A stretch of DNA of 64,000 nt, from NCBI GenBank assembly GCA_902806595.1, contig CADCXC010000037.1:1984001-2048000 (forward strand). The letters are read 5' to 3'. The stretch comes from Pyrenopolyporus hunteri (Eukaryota > Ascomycota > Sordariomycetes > Xylariales > Hypoxylaceae). The first letter of the stretch is position 1; every line of letters begins with the position of its first letter. The position numbers and the translations under genes were made by a program. Positions 36,166 through 47,345 of the stretch are shown one piece after another. The notes beneath the pieces are model-generated. The model worked only from the letters and a program-made list of their open reading frames with translations. It made no database searches and was not told where the DNA came from.

Positions 36166-39100
36166 GAGTGACTAGCCGATATGTAACTTCGATCATAAAC
36201 GAGGGCTCATTCTGACGGTGAACCCGTAACGGTGCTGTTAATGGAGTTAGATTCATTTGATGGTATCGATTAGTGCTTGAAGGACACCGACATGAAGAAC
36301 CTAGGAGACCGGTTGTAGGCATTGATATGCTTCGTGAACACCTAGTTGGAAATCGACTTAGGAAGTAGCTGAGTTAACAGAAGCTTGGATGCTATTGTGG
36401 AGTACCACTTAAGCCCAGAGGCATTCGGACCAGGTACGAAGCGACGATGGGTGAAGCCGAACTTGATATACGGTTTGCCCTATAACATACCATCCGATCT
36501 AGAAGCAAAGCTCGAGTTCAAGACATTCTGGAATCTAATGAGACAGGATAATTATAACAACAATGAACCATCAAAAGGGGTCGGAGTTTCGTTCGCTTTC
36601 TTACTATTGACCTACGGTTGCTTTTTTCGAGGAGGGCACCCTAAGCAAACGCAAGAGCGTCAGTGTCATGGCCATGGCGGTTCCGGCACGATGGCACTTA
36701 CAAGGATACCCATCTTGATAGGCACTCATCGCACTTCCAACAACAGGCGAATCCTCCGGTTTTTCTACAATAAGCTTAGCATTTTATATCCATAGCTAGC
36801 AATCCCTTCAATTCGTTAAACGCTTTATCCGAAGCCGAACAACCCAAGCCAATGGAAGTAGGATCAAAGGCCACCAAAACACACAAATAATCCACCCGCT
36901 TCTAATCAAAAAAACGCCCGAAGAGTTGAGATACTACTGCGTTTTACGCGCGTCACGACCCACGAGGCATGATCCGAGGAACCCATACCTCTAACTACGG
37001 ATACTCCTTGTTAGGATAACTGGGAAGGCTACCTCCCCCCCAACTTGCTTTTTTGCTTCCTATTTGGCAACCTCACTACTGCAGTAGCCCATATTGCTTG
37101 TTAGGCCCTTAGTACCTTCTTTTATCATATATCCCGTTTCCTACCTATGCAAACGGTAAGGGAAACCTCAGTAAGTAAACACGCGCCATTAAATATCGTT
37201 AGGTACTGACGATGATGAGGCCTCTAACCAATGTTATCTGAATTACAAGCACTCGTCAGACGGGTAAGGGTCACTGACCTCAGTATACAGGTCAGTAGGG
37301 TTAAAAACTACCTAAATACGCAGTACAAGCTCTTTCCATTAACCCCTGGCTCATTCACGCCGCGTTCCGGTATTCACCCCCGACATTTCATTCCCGGCTG
37401 CTCGGTAACTTTGTTATCGAATAGGCTTCGATATTCAACCAACACCTCTTACTGGCTATATAGGGAGGTAGTTGCTTTTTCTACTTGTTTATCAATTTCA
37501 GACGTTGACCCACGCAGCTAGCCGTTGGCCCCCTCGCCTTGGGCGATTCCTAGCCTACGGCGAAGAGAAAAGATCGGCACGCCATAAACGCAAGTCTCCG
37601 CGGTCACTCGATGCCATCCAGCACCTATCCTCTTTATGGCCTTCAGCTGTGATGGGGGCCAATAGGCCCGGGGTCACGGATGTTTTCGCCGAGGTTGTTT
37701 GACCTAATCCTACGATCCTAACGCCCACTTCGGTATCATCATTCTACCGCGTGAAAATATTATGCCGATATGTGGCTTGTCGATCGCCCACCCAGGGCGA
37801 TTTATCAAGAGAACTCATTCGTCTCCTTCGTCCAAAGAGGGGGCCGAAAGACGCGGCTTCCCATGTGTTTCGTGAGGTCAATAAGGTGTTACAGCAGGCT
37901 AGCCATGGCGTCCGGGAGCAGGGCCAGTCCTAGGTAGGTATGTTACGTATGCTTCATAACAGTACATAACAGTAAGGAATAACCGGGCATCTTGTGACCA
38001 TATTAAGAAAAGAAATTTACATTAGGTGCCAACTAGCCGCCTCTACAATAGTGACACTCTGGATGTTTCCTATCTCGCCTGCGCCAACCATATACTCAAG
38101 GTCAATCAAATATACGATGGCTCACTGCCAGGCAAGCCCCTGGTTTAGTATTAGGAGATTTGAGTGACTAAAAGCGCCTACTTCGAGCCGGTGGCTGGCC
38201 TAGGTACTCAAGGACAATTATGTTCATAAAGCGGCATCGGGCCTCTTGGAGTCGGTTTCACAACATCCTGCCGCAGACCTATGCAAAGGTCCTAGCCTGG
38301 CATGGCGCGGTCACCCGGACCTTAGAAGTAATACAGGTGTAACAGGGCTTAGATACTTCAAACACAGTTGCCACGAGGAGGATGTATGTTTACCTAGGTA
38401 GGTATGTAGGTACTTAATCCTGCCGATACTTATGATTAGGTACCTAGTATTGAGGTCTTACATGTAGAGGTCGCACCGGCAGGGCCTATTGGTGGCTGCT
38501 AACCTAGAGGCCTCATTTTCTACAGGTATATTAACGAATATTAAAACTCCGTAACAATGTGCTAAGCGAGGCGTTCTCAGTTGCTCCATAGGTGAGATTG
38601 TAATCGGAGAGTTACTTATTTTGTATTCTAGAAATGTTCCTTCATCATTCCATATCTTGTATCTTGCGAGCAGTCAAATTGTTCCAGATCTCCTAAGACT
38701 TTGATCTTCCTACGGTCTCAGTACGCGCTACGACATGAAAGTACGTTTCGTCGATCATGTTCTGATATGTCAGATAGGTAGGTAGGTACCCTCTCCTGGA
38801 TTACAGAGGAATATATTAATAATTGAACCCAGAGCCAATTTCGGATATACCGGACGTAACTGAAGCCGGGTAACACTCGGTAACATATATTAAATATAAG
38901 ATCAAGCACATGGCCTGCTCTTGAAAATGAGAATTCGTATTGTCAGAATAGGTATCTGAGTGAAATTGTGGAAAATCAGCTGAGAGTATACATTGTGTAG
39001 CCAATATAATATGAATTGTGGTGGACACTTGATTCAGTCGACTTTCTTTTTGGTGGATGGTGTTTTCACTTCTTCGAGGCCGCCATCAGTGAGGCTTAAT

Positions 39101-39649
39101 GGTGATATCATCATTCACGAACGAAAGCAATATTAAGAAAATCAATTGCGATTCTGTATGTCCACATCTACATGCAAGTATACTGAGTTGTGACATGCTT
39201 CATAACTTCCAGACAGCAGATGAACATAGGAGTCTCATTCAATGCCTCTTAGACGGCACCATCGACTCCTTTACCCCTATAAGACATGTACCTTTGTACT
39301 CCCTCAGAGCCCCGCCAAATTCGCCAGGCCTGACCCCACGTATGCCCCGCATACGTCAGTACCACCATCTAAGCAGCTGCGACGCCGAACAAAGTTTCTA
39401 CCGATAACCACCAGGCGAATTTTCAACGCTCCCTTTCTCGCCAATTCACGTCGCCGATTATCTACACCTGACGCATTCCCTCTAAGAGCCATCCATTAGA
39501 TACCGCGCCGTAATTGGAAAGGACTACAGAAAGAAGGAATCAGCGATCGCGACCAGTTCTACCAAACACCACCCTCAACCCCTCCTCGCCTCGGCGTGTG
39601 TGCCCGGCCAACCCCCAAAAAGACCTTCCATAACAAAAGAAACAACAAA
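36166..39649. other. Intergenic between MHYT gene and CIA1
   Basis: About 3.5 kb separating two divergent genes. It contains short open frames (36,385-36,795; 37,231-37,933; 39,099-39,499) with no recognised motif, TAGGTA arrays near 38,393-38,412 and 38,775, and otherwise nothing I can name. The stretch 37,500-37,930 is more GC-rich than its flanks and may be a decayed gene or transposon fragment. Confidence 0.45.
36373..36795 (+). other. Unrecognised open frame, possible gene relic
   Basis: An open frame of about 140 codons bounded by TGA at 36,370. It has no ATG near its start. The first half, with GTKRRWVKPNLIYGLPY and LEFKTFWNLM, has the mixed composition of real protein; the second half degenerates into His/Gly- and Arg-rich sequence. 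I do not recognise it. It may be an exon remnant of a decayed gene or a chance frame. Confidence 0.2.
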
Positions 39650-41008
39650 ATGCCTCCCCCCGAACCCTCATCCGAGCCAGCATCCTCATCCTCCTCCTCC
39701 TCGATAACCCTCGCGCCCCTCCCGCCCTTCAAACCCGACCTGTACCAGCGGGCCTGGCAATCGATACCGCACCCGACGCTCCCGCTCCTCGCGACCGCGC
39801 ACCAGAAGTCCGTCACCGTGTTCTCGCTCGCCACGCTGTCGGCGCACAGCGCGCTGACCAACGGGCACGAGCGGTCCGTCCGCTCCGCGACGTGGAAGCC
39901 GAACCTGCCGCCGCATAAGCTGTGTTTGGTTACCGGCAGCTTCGACTCGACGGCGGGGTTGTGGCGGTGGACGGATTCGGGCGCGGATCTCGAGGTTGAG
40001 GTTACCGGTGATGATGAGGGTGGTAGTAATGGAGGCGCTGAGAAGGACTGGGACCTGATAGTTGTCCTGGACGGGCAGGAGTCGGAGATCAAATGTGTTT
40101 CGTTCTCCCCGACGGGCCAGTTCCTCGCGACGTGTAGTCGGGATCGGTCGGTCTGGATCTGGGAGGATGTAGGCGCGAACGAGGACGACGACGAGTGGGA
40201 GACGGTAGCGGTGCTGAACGAGCACGAGGGCGACGTCAAGGCCGTGGCGTGGTGTCCGCAGACGAACCGCACGGGTCGGGGGCGGTACAGCAGCGACGTG
40301 CTGGCGAGCGCGAGCTACGATAACACGGTGCGCATATGGCGGGAGGAGGCGGAGCAGGAGTGGGTGTGTGTCGCGGTGCTGGAGGGCCATGAGGGCACGG
40401 TCTGGGGCGTGCAGTGGGAGCCGATGCCTAGGGATAACAAGTTCCCGAGACTCATGACGTGGAGCGCCGACCGCACGATTCGCATATGGACGCTGAAGGA
40501 AGAGGAAGAGGAGGAGCAGGAAGCGTCGCGGCATGCCTGGGGCGGTTTAGGAGGGGTGCCGAGTACGATGCGCAGAGCGCTTGAGGAGGAATGGAGATGT
40601 ACCGCTATACTCCCCAAGGCCCATACGCGAGATATATACTCGGCGTCGTGGAGCCCTGAGACTGGTATGGTTGCGAGTACGGGTAGCGATGGCGTTATTG
40701 CTATCTACAGCGAAGGCACCGAGGAACATACCAATGGTATCTCGCATGCTACGGATGACGAGGCGGCTGCGGAGCTGGATGGAGATATCCCCATGACGAA
40801 TGGTCATCCAGAAGAGAACGGCCCCAAGGAATCCCGAAGATGGAATTTACTTTCGACGACGCCCAATGCCCATGGCCCTTATGAGGTCAACCACATTACC
40901 TGGTGTAAGCGTTACGACCAAGACTGTCCGCCCGAGAAAAGGGGAATCGAAGAAATGCTGGTTACGACGGGAGACGATGGCATCGTTCGACCGTGGAAGA
41001 TCCTGTAA
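39650..41008 (+). CDS. CIA1: Cytosolic iron-sulfur assembly protein Cia1 (WD40)
   Basis: WD40 scaffold of the cytosolic iron-sulfur cluster targeting complex, which hands Fe-S clusters to cytosolic and nuclear apoproteins. 452 residues, single exon. I choose the ATG at 39,650 (context ACAAAATG, start MPPPEPSSEP) over an upstream in-frame codon, since the extra 18 residues look like leader. After a Ser-rich N-terminus come seven beta-propeller repeats, with typical endings such as SVWIWED, TVRIWRE and TIRIWTL, and the closing repeat GDDGIVRPWKIL. Acidic insertions between blades are longer than in yeast Cia1 (about 330 residues), as usual in filamentous fungi. It ends convergently with the next gene. 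Confidence 0.92.
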   Translation: MPPPEPSSEPASSSSSSSITLAPLPPFKPDLYQRAWQSIPHPTLPLLATAHQKSVTVFSLATLSAHSALTNGHERSVRSATWKPNLPPHKLCLVTGSFDSTAGLWRWTDSGADLEVEVTGDDEGGSNGGAEKDWDLIVVLDGQESEIKCVSFSPTGQFLATCSRDRSVWIWEDVGANEDDDEWETVAVLNEHEGDVKAVAWCPQTNRTGRGRYSSDVLASASYDNTVRIWREEAEQEWVCVAVLEGHEGTVWGVQWEPMPRDNKFPRLMTWSADRTIRIWTLKEEEEEEQEASRHAWGGLGGVPSTMRRALEEEWRCTAILPKAHTRDIYSASWSPETGMVASTGSDGVIAIYSEGTEEHTNGISHATDDEAAAELDGDIPMTNGHPEENGPKESRRWNLLSTTPNAHGPYEVNHITWCKRYDQDCPPEKRGIEEMLVTTGDDGIVRPWKIL

Positions 41009-41374
41009 TAACGACCTGGAGAATTGGTCCTTATTTTCGGACTACGGTATAATACATAACTCGAAGCTGCATACGACGCCAGATATATGATTCTGGGAGT
41101 TGTATTCGCGCTGTATATCACCGAAACGCGTATCGCTTTCCATAGCCGGACTACCTAGGTTAGAGCATATAGACAGGGAGAGGAAGGGAAGCATAATGTG
41201 ACGAACAAGCCGTTAAATCAAAAAAGCGACGAGAGATAGCTATTGCTCTCCTTTGAGGAAGTCTTACCCACGTACACAATCGTACAATGATTATTCAAGG
41301 AGGAAGCGGAAGAGAAGAAGGAAAATAGAAAAGCCGCGCGAAGCAATCGATGCCAATACCATCGATCCGTCCAA
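41009..41374. other. Convergent 3' flanks of CIA1 and next gene
   Basis: 366 bp between two stop codons facing each other. It should hold both 3' UTRs and polyadenylation sites. I see no further feature. Confidence 0.5.
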
Positions 41375-42763
41375 CTAGATAATATACTCCCCCCTAATAC
41401 ACTCAACGCCGCTGTATGCACAGCAACAATGGATACAAGCCCTAACCTTCCTCCAGAGGCACCGTGTGCACCAGTCCTTTCCGCGCCTCACGCCCGTTCC
41501 TCTACCGGTGACCGTGGATACGAGGCTCCATCGCTGATTGTTCGGCCGTCCGCACGCCTTACACTTCAGCAAGGGCCATGCCTCCTGTTCCTGTGAAGTA
41601 GGAGTTTCCAGGGAATCGCTAGGCATTATCTCGGCTCTCAATGCGGCGCCATAGCTTACTCCCGGCGTAGAATCTGCGCCCTGTTCCTCCGGCAATAACG
41701 AACCGAATCGGCGGCGTCGCCGCAGCCGCATGAAAGGACGCGACTCGAGGTTTGCGTATGCGCTCCGGGCGCCGCGAAACGATTGTTCGCCGACGGGCCT
41801 GGATCTGTGCCGCGGACTTGAGGAGGCAGACGACTCGTTTTCGCCTGCGTACGAGAGCATCCACTTCGGAAAACCGGCCGGTGGAGCAGGAGTCCGGTGT
41901 GGTGGATGTGTTGGTCTCTGAGGGTATGCGTGGATGTCGACTATTTCGACTATGGGTGGCGAATGTCGCTTGATGGTATTGCGTAGGTGAGGGACGCCGA
42001 CGCCACCACTGTTGCTGCTGCCGCTACTGGTGCCGTTAACATAATCAAGGCCATTGCCGCTATTTGGTCCAGCAGGCTCCGAGCTTTCGCCACGTTTGCT
42101 ACGGTTACAGCTATGTTTATGGCCATTGTCATTATTCTCGCTAGTACCGGCTCTGGCAACGGTGGTAATATTCAAGGAGGCTAAACCGTCAAGACTGAAA
42201 GACTCTTGCCGACGCAATGGGTGGTGCAAGGGAGCGTCACTTCGACTCCTATCGCTATTTGTGCCGGATGGCTGGTGTTTTAGTAGGGATGAGATCTCGG
42301 AGGTCGACAAGCTGCTAGTCCTGCCACCGCCGCCGCCGCAATCCGTGCGTAGTGTGGCGATACTGCGCTGCTCAGCAATGGGCGCGAGCTCGGTTCCATG
42401 GCCATATAAGAATGGTGTCTCAAAGGTCTCGAGCTGTGACAGCGGAGACTCTGAGTTTGGATCTATAAGTGTAGGTCGCGGCGGAGAGGGCGTGATGGAC
42501 CTAGATGCTTCTTTGGGGGCCGATCCTGGGCTTCGGTAGGGAGACTTTGTAGTGTCGCTTTGGTCGGATACCCAAGCCGCGTCGTAGATGGAGCCATGGG
42601 AGCTAGGTGGGCCCTTAGAAGAGTCCTTGCGGTCCCATAGGGTGTCAGGGGAGCGTTCCCAAACGAGCTTGTTGCTGGAGATGTTGGATTTGTTGGCCAG
42701 GGGGATGCGGGACTTGAAGCCCGACAGGGTTTTCAGGGGTCTTTGTTTTTTAGTTTTGACCAT
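41375..42763 (-). CDS. Hypothetical protein with Cys-rich C-terminus
   Basis: 462 residues, single exon, ATG in good context (MVKTKKQRPLKTL). Most of it is low-complexity and presumably disordered: Ser/Pro/Gly-rich, with a poly-Gly patch near 143-147, an Asn/His-rich patch and a basic stretch MRLRRRRR. The last 65 residues are different and ordered-looking: CKAC at 401-404, then CTRC at 432-435, then C443, CCC at 446-448 and C455. The paired CxxC motifs suggest a small zinc-binding module. I do not recognise a family or function. It is convergent with CIA1. A (TGG)n/(TAG)n microsatellite at about 42,826-42,856 lies just upstream in its leader. Confidence 0.7.
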   Translation of the reverse strand: MVKTKKQRPLKTLSGFKSRIPLANKSNISSNKLVWERSPDTLWDRKDSSKGPPSSHGSIYDAAWVSDQSDTTKSPYRSPGSAPKEASRSITPSPPRPTLIDPNSESPLSQLETFETPFLYGHGTELAPIAEQRSIATLRTDCGGGGGRTSSLSTSEISSLLKHQPSGTNSDRSRSDAPLHHPLRRQESFSLDGLASLNITTVARAGTSENNDNGHKHSCNRSKRGESSEPAGPNSGNGLDYVNGTSSGSSNSGGVGVPHLRNTIKRHSPPIVEIVDIHAYPQRPTHPPHRTPAPPAGFPKWMLSYAGENESSASSSPRHRSRPVGEQSFRGARSAYANLESRPFMRLRRRRRFGSLLPEEQGADSTPGVSYGAALRAEIMPSDSLETPTSQEQEAWPLLKCKACGRPNNQRWSLVSTVTGRGTGVRRGKDWCTRCLWRKVRACIHCCCAYSGVECIRGEYII

Positions 42764-43443
42764 GTTGTTGCTATATGCTGGTGTTGATATTCTTCAGACT
42801 TCAAGGCTTAGGCTAAGTATCAGGATAGTAGTAGTAGTGGTGGTGGTGGTGGTGATGCGAGTGAAAACTTATGCCGATCTTCTGAGGGCTAGAATAGAGA
42901 GCACTTTGTACGGTGGAATGCTACGGATAGGGAGATGTAGTGTCTAAGATCTCTTGTATGCCCAGTTCTGGTCGAGCCGAGTTATTTGGGTGTAAGGGTA
43001 TATAAGCCTCCGGGGTGCTCCTGCTGCTACTCGATATACGATTGCGGCTACTATAAACTCTATCTGCCATCCCATCCCCTTGGGGCAGGAAGGCGCACAT
43101 AATTGCCAGGGAGTTCCTAGTGGGCAAGCTACCTATCCTTTCCCATGTTCACCTAATTATCTAGATTTTTTATGGCGTTAGGTGGTCGCTACCTAGAGGT
43201 AGGTAGGTAGGTACATGTAGGTAGAATACCCGAATACTTACTACAAGTCTGTACGCATTCTATCGAATCGTAAAGAGCTACGGCTTTATATATGTGTAGC
43301 ATTTATTGCTGCCGGATTTCACCATCAATCTTCAGAGAACTGGTATTATATTATAATTAGGTCCGTAGACTACTAGTTCAAACTTCGTGAGAGTCGTTTC
43401 CCAGGTATCCCCGACTGGAACGTCTAATATCTATACCATTCTT
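42764..43443. other. Intergenic, promoter of the hypothetical gene
   Basis: 680 bp between the start of the Cys-rich gene and the 3' end of TFB1. It includes a trinucleotide microsatellite (about 42,826-42,856) and a TAGGTACC-type array at 43,190-43,224. No gene seen. Confidence 0.5.
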
Positions 43444-45452
43444 TCACTGTTCCGTACTGACTTGGATTCCTTCCGCAGCCAACGCCCTCTGGTAATCAGC
43501 TATAGCCTTGTCTAAGGACTGAATCGTGGGCTCCATGAGCTTGAGAACCGCCTCTCTACCGCCACGGATGGATTTGGCGTTGAACTTGACCTTTCGCTTG
43601 GTCCGCTCATATATTTGTACAATCTCCTCCTTTCTCTTCTTAATCTGAGCTTCTCGAGCTTTCTCAGCTTCTTTGGCAACAGCCTCTATCCTCTCTTTCG
43701 ACCGCTTTAAAGCTTCTGCTAGATACCCAAGTTCGACGGCTCGGTCGGGGTCACCCGAGAGGAACGTGGACCAGAACTGATGTAAAAACTCCATGGTAGT
43801 CGCATGAACTAGGTTGCAAGAATGAGTAATATTCACGGGCAGCCCCATTGGCGACGTTTCGTCCGAGTCGTGACCGAATAGTTGAGCCCGCCTTTGCGCC
43901 ATACTGTCGAGTATCTGCTTTTGCGCGCTCTTTCGAGACGCTCTTGATCCCACATGAGGCGGTCTTTCCCCTTCATCTTCGCTGTCGCTGTCGTCGTCGA
44001 TGCCCAGTGAAGCGTGAAGATCAACACCCCCAGCACTATACATGTTGAGGCTCTGAAGATCCCCCTGTACGTCCTTGAGAACTTTTGACGGGTTCTGCTT
44101 CGCGTATACAGCGGCCGTTTCGGAAATTGTGTTGGTCTCATTCGAGAAAAATCTACTTTGCTCCTTGATGTTGAGAATTATACGATTTTCTTCGGCGTCA
44201 CCTCGGAGATCGCGTAAGGTTAGTTCTCGGTAGCTGTCCTCATCCGGCTCTACTGGGTGGTCAGGGTCATTGTCGAAAGACACAACGCTAGTCAGCAGCT
44301 TTTCACTGATGCTATTGAGAGTTTGAATGATGGGGACGTCTTTTCTCCCTCTTGGCCGCATCTCGACATCCTTACGGTTCCCGCTTCTGAAGCCGCCCTG
44401 GTTTTCTTCGTTGCCTTCTATATCAATGATGTGCGGTACGTGCTGCGCTAAAAACTTGCTGTTGAAAGCTTTGATGTCGTCATATTCATCGTATTTATCA
44501 AATATCTTGTCTGGTGGCTCTAAATCGGTAACGCGTTCCCCCCTTAGCTTCTTCGATAGCTTGCTGAGGAAGAATCTCACCCAAAACTTCTCCTGCTCCA
44601 GGGGCGGGACGTTTTCGTTATAAATGCGTTTGACGAGAGGGTGTTGGTTGAAAATCATCTGCATCTGCTCGACGCTGAACTTCAACTTGTACTCGCTTGG
44701 CTTCTCCGGATCCGCGTTCTGCTGTACGATAGGCTTCACCTGAGCTAAGACGTTATAAGGGCCCTTCTTCTGGCTATTCTCAATAGCATGGGCTCGGAGT
44801 AGATTAACCCTTGCAGACCAGAATTGCGTATTGAACGCAGCGTCTGACATTGACTCAGGTTTTGTCTTGCGACCTTCCATATACATCTGCGAGAGGTTAC
44901 GATCCGCCTTCATAAGCGACTGCTGTAGCGCGATATCACTTTTTAGGGCATCGTCATCGAACAGACGTGCTGCTGCTGGCTTAGATACGGCTGTACTAGC
45001 AAATGCCATTGACGCTGAGCTACCGCTCCCAGCAGATGCTGCGCCTGCTCGTGGGACACTAGGATCATTATTCTTGGCCTCGGCGAGGAGTTTTGATAGA
45101 AGATCCCTGATAGCGTTGGCTTCTGCTCTCGGATCTGATGGTGAATTGAAATGAAAGAGGTACGCCACGGGTTCAGAACTTCCTGGGGGTTTATCAAATA
45201 TCTTCAGCATGACCTTTGCGGCCGTATCCGGGGTTTGCTGTAGATCTAGAGATGGCAATATTAACATATGGTGATTTTCAATTAAGATCACGGGAGAGAA
45301 GCCTTACTGGTGATAGTTGATATACTTAGGGTCACCGAGGGCGAGCCACCGGGCGCAGAGTTTGGGGTCCAGATGACATTTTTCCGGTCTGGTGTGAGGG
45401 TGAGTATGCCGTCTTTCTTCTTGTAGGCAGCAGCGCCTGTCGGAATCGCCAT
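43444..45452 (-). CDS. TFB1: TFIIH core subunit Tfb1 (p62)
   Basis: Subunit of general transcription and nucleotide-excision-repair factor TFIIH; its PH domain contacts activators, TFIIE and repair factors. Two exons: 45,452-45,308 and 45,245-43,444, with a 62 nt intron (GTAAGG donor, TAG acceptor). They join in frame as TITNLQQTPD to 648 residues, close to yeast Tfb1 (642). The PH-like domain spans about 1-115, starting MAIPTGAAAYKKKDG. Two BSD domains follow; the second contains FWVRFFLSKLSKKLRG. The C-terminal part has a long charged helix, KEAEKAREAQIKKRKEE, and ends near the usual helical segment. The first exon is only 48 codons. It is divergent from KGD1 across about 1.9 kb. Confidence 0.95.
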
Positions 45453-47345
45453 CTTGGAAGATGAAAGACGGAGTGGGATATGGGATAAGGGGAAAAAGAA
45501 AGCTGCCGTTTAAATCAAGGATGTCGATTGCAGCACGATTCTATTTCCTTTGGAGGGTATATGAGTCTCTATCCGGACGTTCAGGCCGTTCAGCGTGGTA
45601 ATGCTGTGCTGTGGTCCGTATCGCGCCCTGCTAGATCTGTTCGCTTGATAGACTTCAAACGGGGTGGGATACGACCAAAAGGAACCTGAAGGCCGAATGG
45701 TAAATTTCTACAGCGCATCCGTGCACCCACCCCCAAACTTGGGTGCTTTCTATCTAGTCAGTCCTGGCGTTTCCTGAGTATCTCGTCTTTATCAAAGAAG
45801 AGTGCGAGTTGAAATGCAGATGTAGTTGACTTAGCAGAATGGAAGAAAGGCATAACCACCCAGGTACCTAAATGCTATTGCCACAGATGAGGCGTGCTGT
45901 ACCTCTGTACCTTGTCCCCGGGGGCTTAGGTGCTATGAGCATTACAAAAGCCACAGTGAATGTGGCTGGGCTTAGGTATGTTGGGCTAACTCAAAGGCGT
46001 AACTCTGGTACGTATTCTAATTGGACAGAACATCCAGGGTTTCGCAAATGTGTATAAACGTGTGTGTACCAGGTATCATAGTAGTAAAGTACATACTAAA
46101 GTACCTTTTTGCCAAGATGCCAAGAATGGGACGTCTATGTTCTATGCGTATATGATGACATCTCGAAATACATCCATGTAGTAATTACCTACATGTAGGC
46201 ACCTATTCTACGTAGCTATTGATCTATTGAAACTAAATGTCTATGAGCAATGCTCTCACCGCATTATGGGTTCTCTACGTGTCTAGCCTTTAAAAGTTTT
46301 ACGGGCTAAGGGGGTTTATGAAAAACTGCCTAAGGTTGGTTCTCTGGATAAGTTTTACATCCCTTAAATGCAAACCAAACCTCATTATCTACCTAGGTAC
46401 CTAGATGGAATGCGCTCATCATCACCCTCTAGCAAAGGGTATTACACAAAGGTACACACATACGTAGCACAAGATACATGGTGGGCACCTGGCCTACATG
46501 TAGATAGGTACCTGGTAGGTAGGTATCTGAGCTATGTAGGGCAACTGCCGTCTTGTCTTGTGACACGCATTAGGTATCTGACAGCCCTGGATCAACGAGC
46601 ACCTGCTCGATGCTGTAGCAATCTCGTGGGTGCATCCTGAGCAAAATTCCTAATTTAATAGGTAAAGTGCAATACTGTATAAATGCAAGGGAAATTATTT
46701 GAGCGATTAAAAACCTCGATTGGCAATGGCGTCTAAAAATACAGAAAGTGTCAACATAACCTCGGTGATATTTTTTTATTCTTCCTGCGGCAAGATTCGG
46801 GCCTTTCTACCGAATTAAACGTCAGCATTGAAACCGCCGCCCTATCTTTCATGCGCTCGGGAAGCCGAATTTAGCCTGTAATTACAAGTCCCCCGCCTCA
46901 TTGCATACCGCGACTGCCAAGCGAACCGGCTTAGTGGCATTAGGAAGGCCGCTTAATAGCATACTGCAGTAGTCGGCAATCCCGGTTCGTTTCTTGGCTC
47001 CTTGATCTGCGGCCGGGTGACGACAGGGGCCGTCGCAGTCGCTACGTTTTTTCATTTTCTCCAAACTCTGGGGGGCATGACCTTTCTAAATCCCAGTCTA
47101 TCCCAGTTTCTTTCCTCCGGATTCAACACCTCAAACCGCTAAAGGTAAACTGTTCATCCAAAGACTTACTCCGCCGCTCCTTTATCGTTTCTCGAGATCT
47201 TAGCATCTCGTCCCTTGGTAGGAGTTTAATTAAGTCGTTCTGTGGGCTTTTTAAATGCCAGAACACCTAGACAGCAAGTTTGTCATTTTCTCTATACAGT
47301 CCTAATACCTTTTTTCTATAGCTATCAAAGCATCAGCCTGGCGCC
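45453..47345. promoter_or_regulatory. Divergent intergenic region TFB1/KGD1
   Basis: 1.9 kb between two divergent starts, so it must include both promoters. The part just upstream of KGD1 (about 47,090-47,345) is C/T-rich. The middle holds TAGGTACC-type arrays at 46,390-46,406 and 46,500-46,530. Short open frames in it (45,872-46,057; 46,368-46,640) have no coding signs. Confidence 0.45.

Noticed and set aside
39559..40534. Long antisense frames (237 and 282 codons) over CIA1
   Set aside because: They result from the GC-rich codon use of CIA1 and encode Arg/Leu/Ser-rich shadow sequence.
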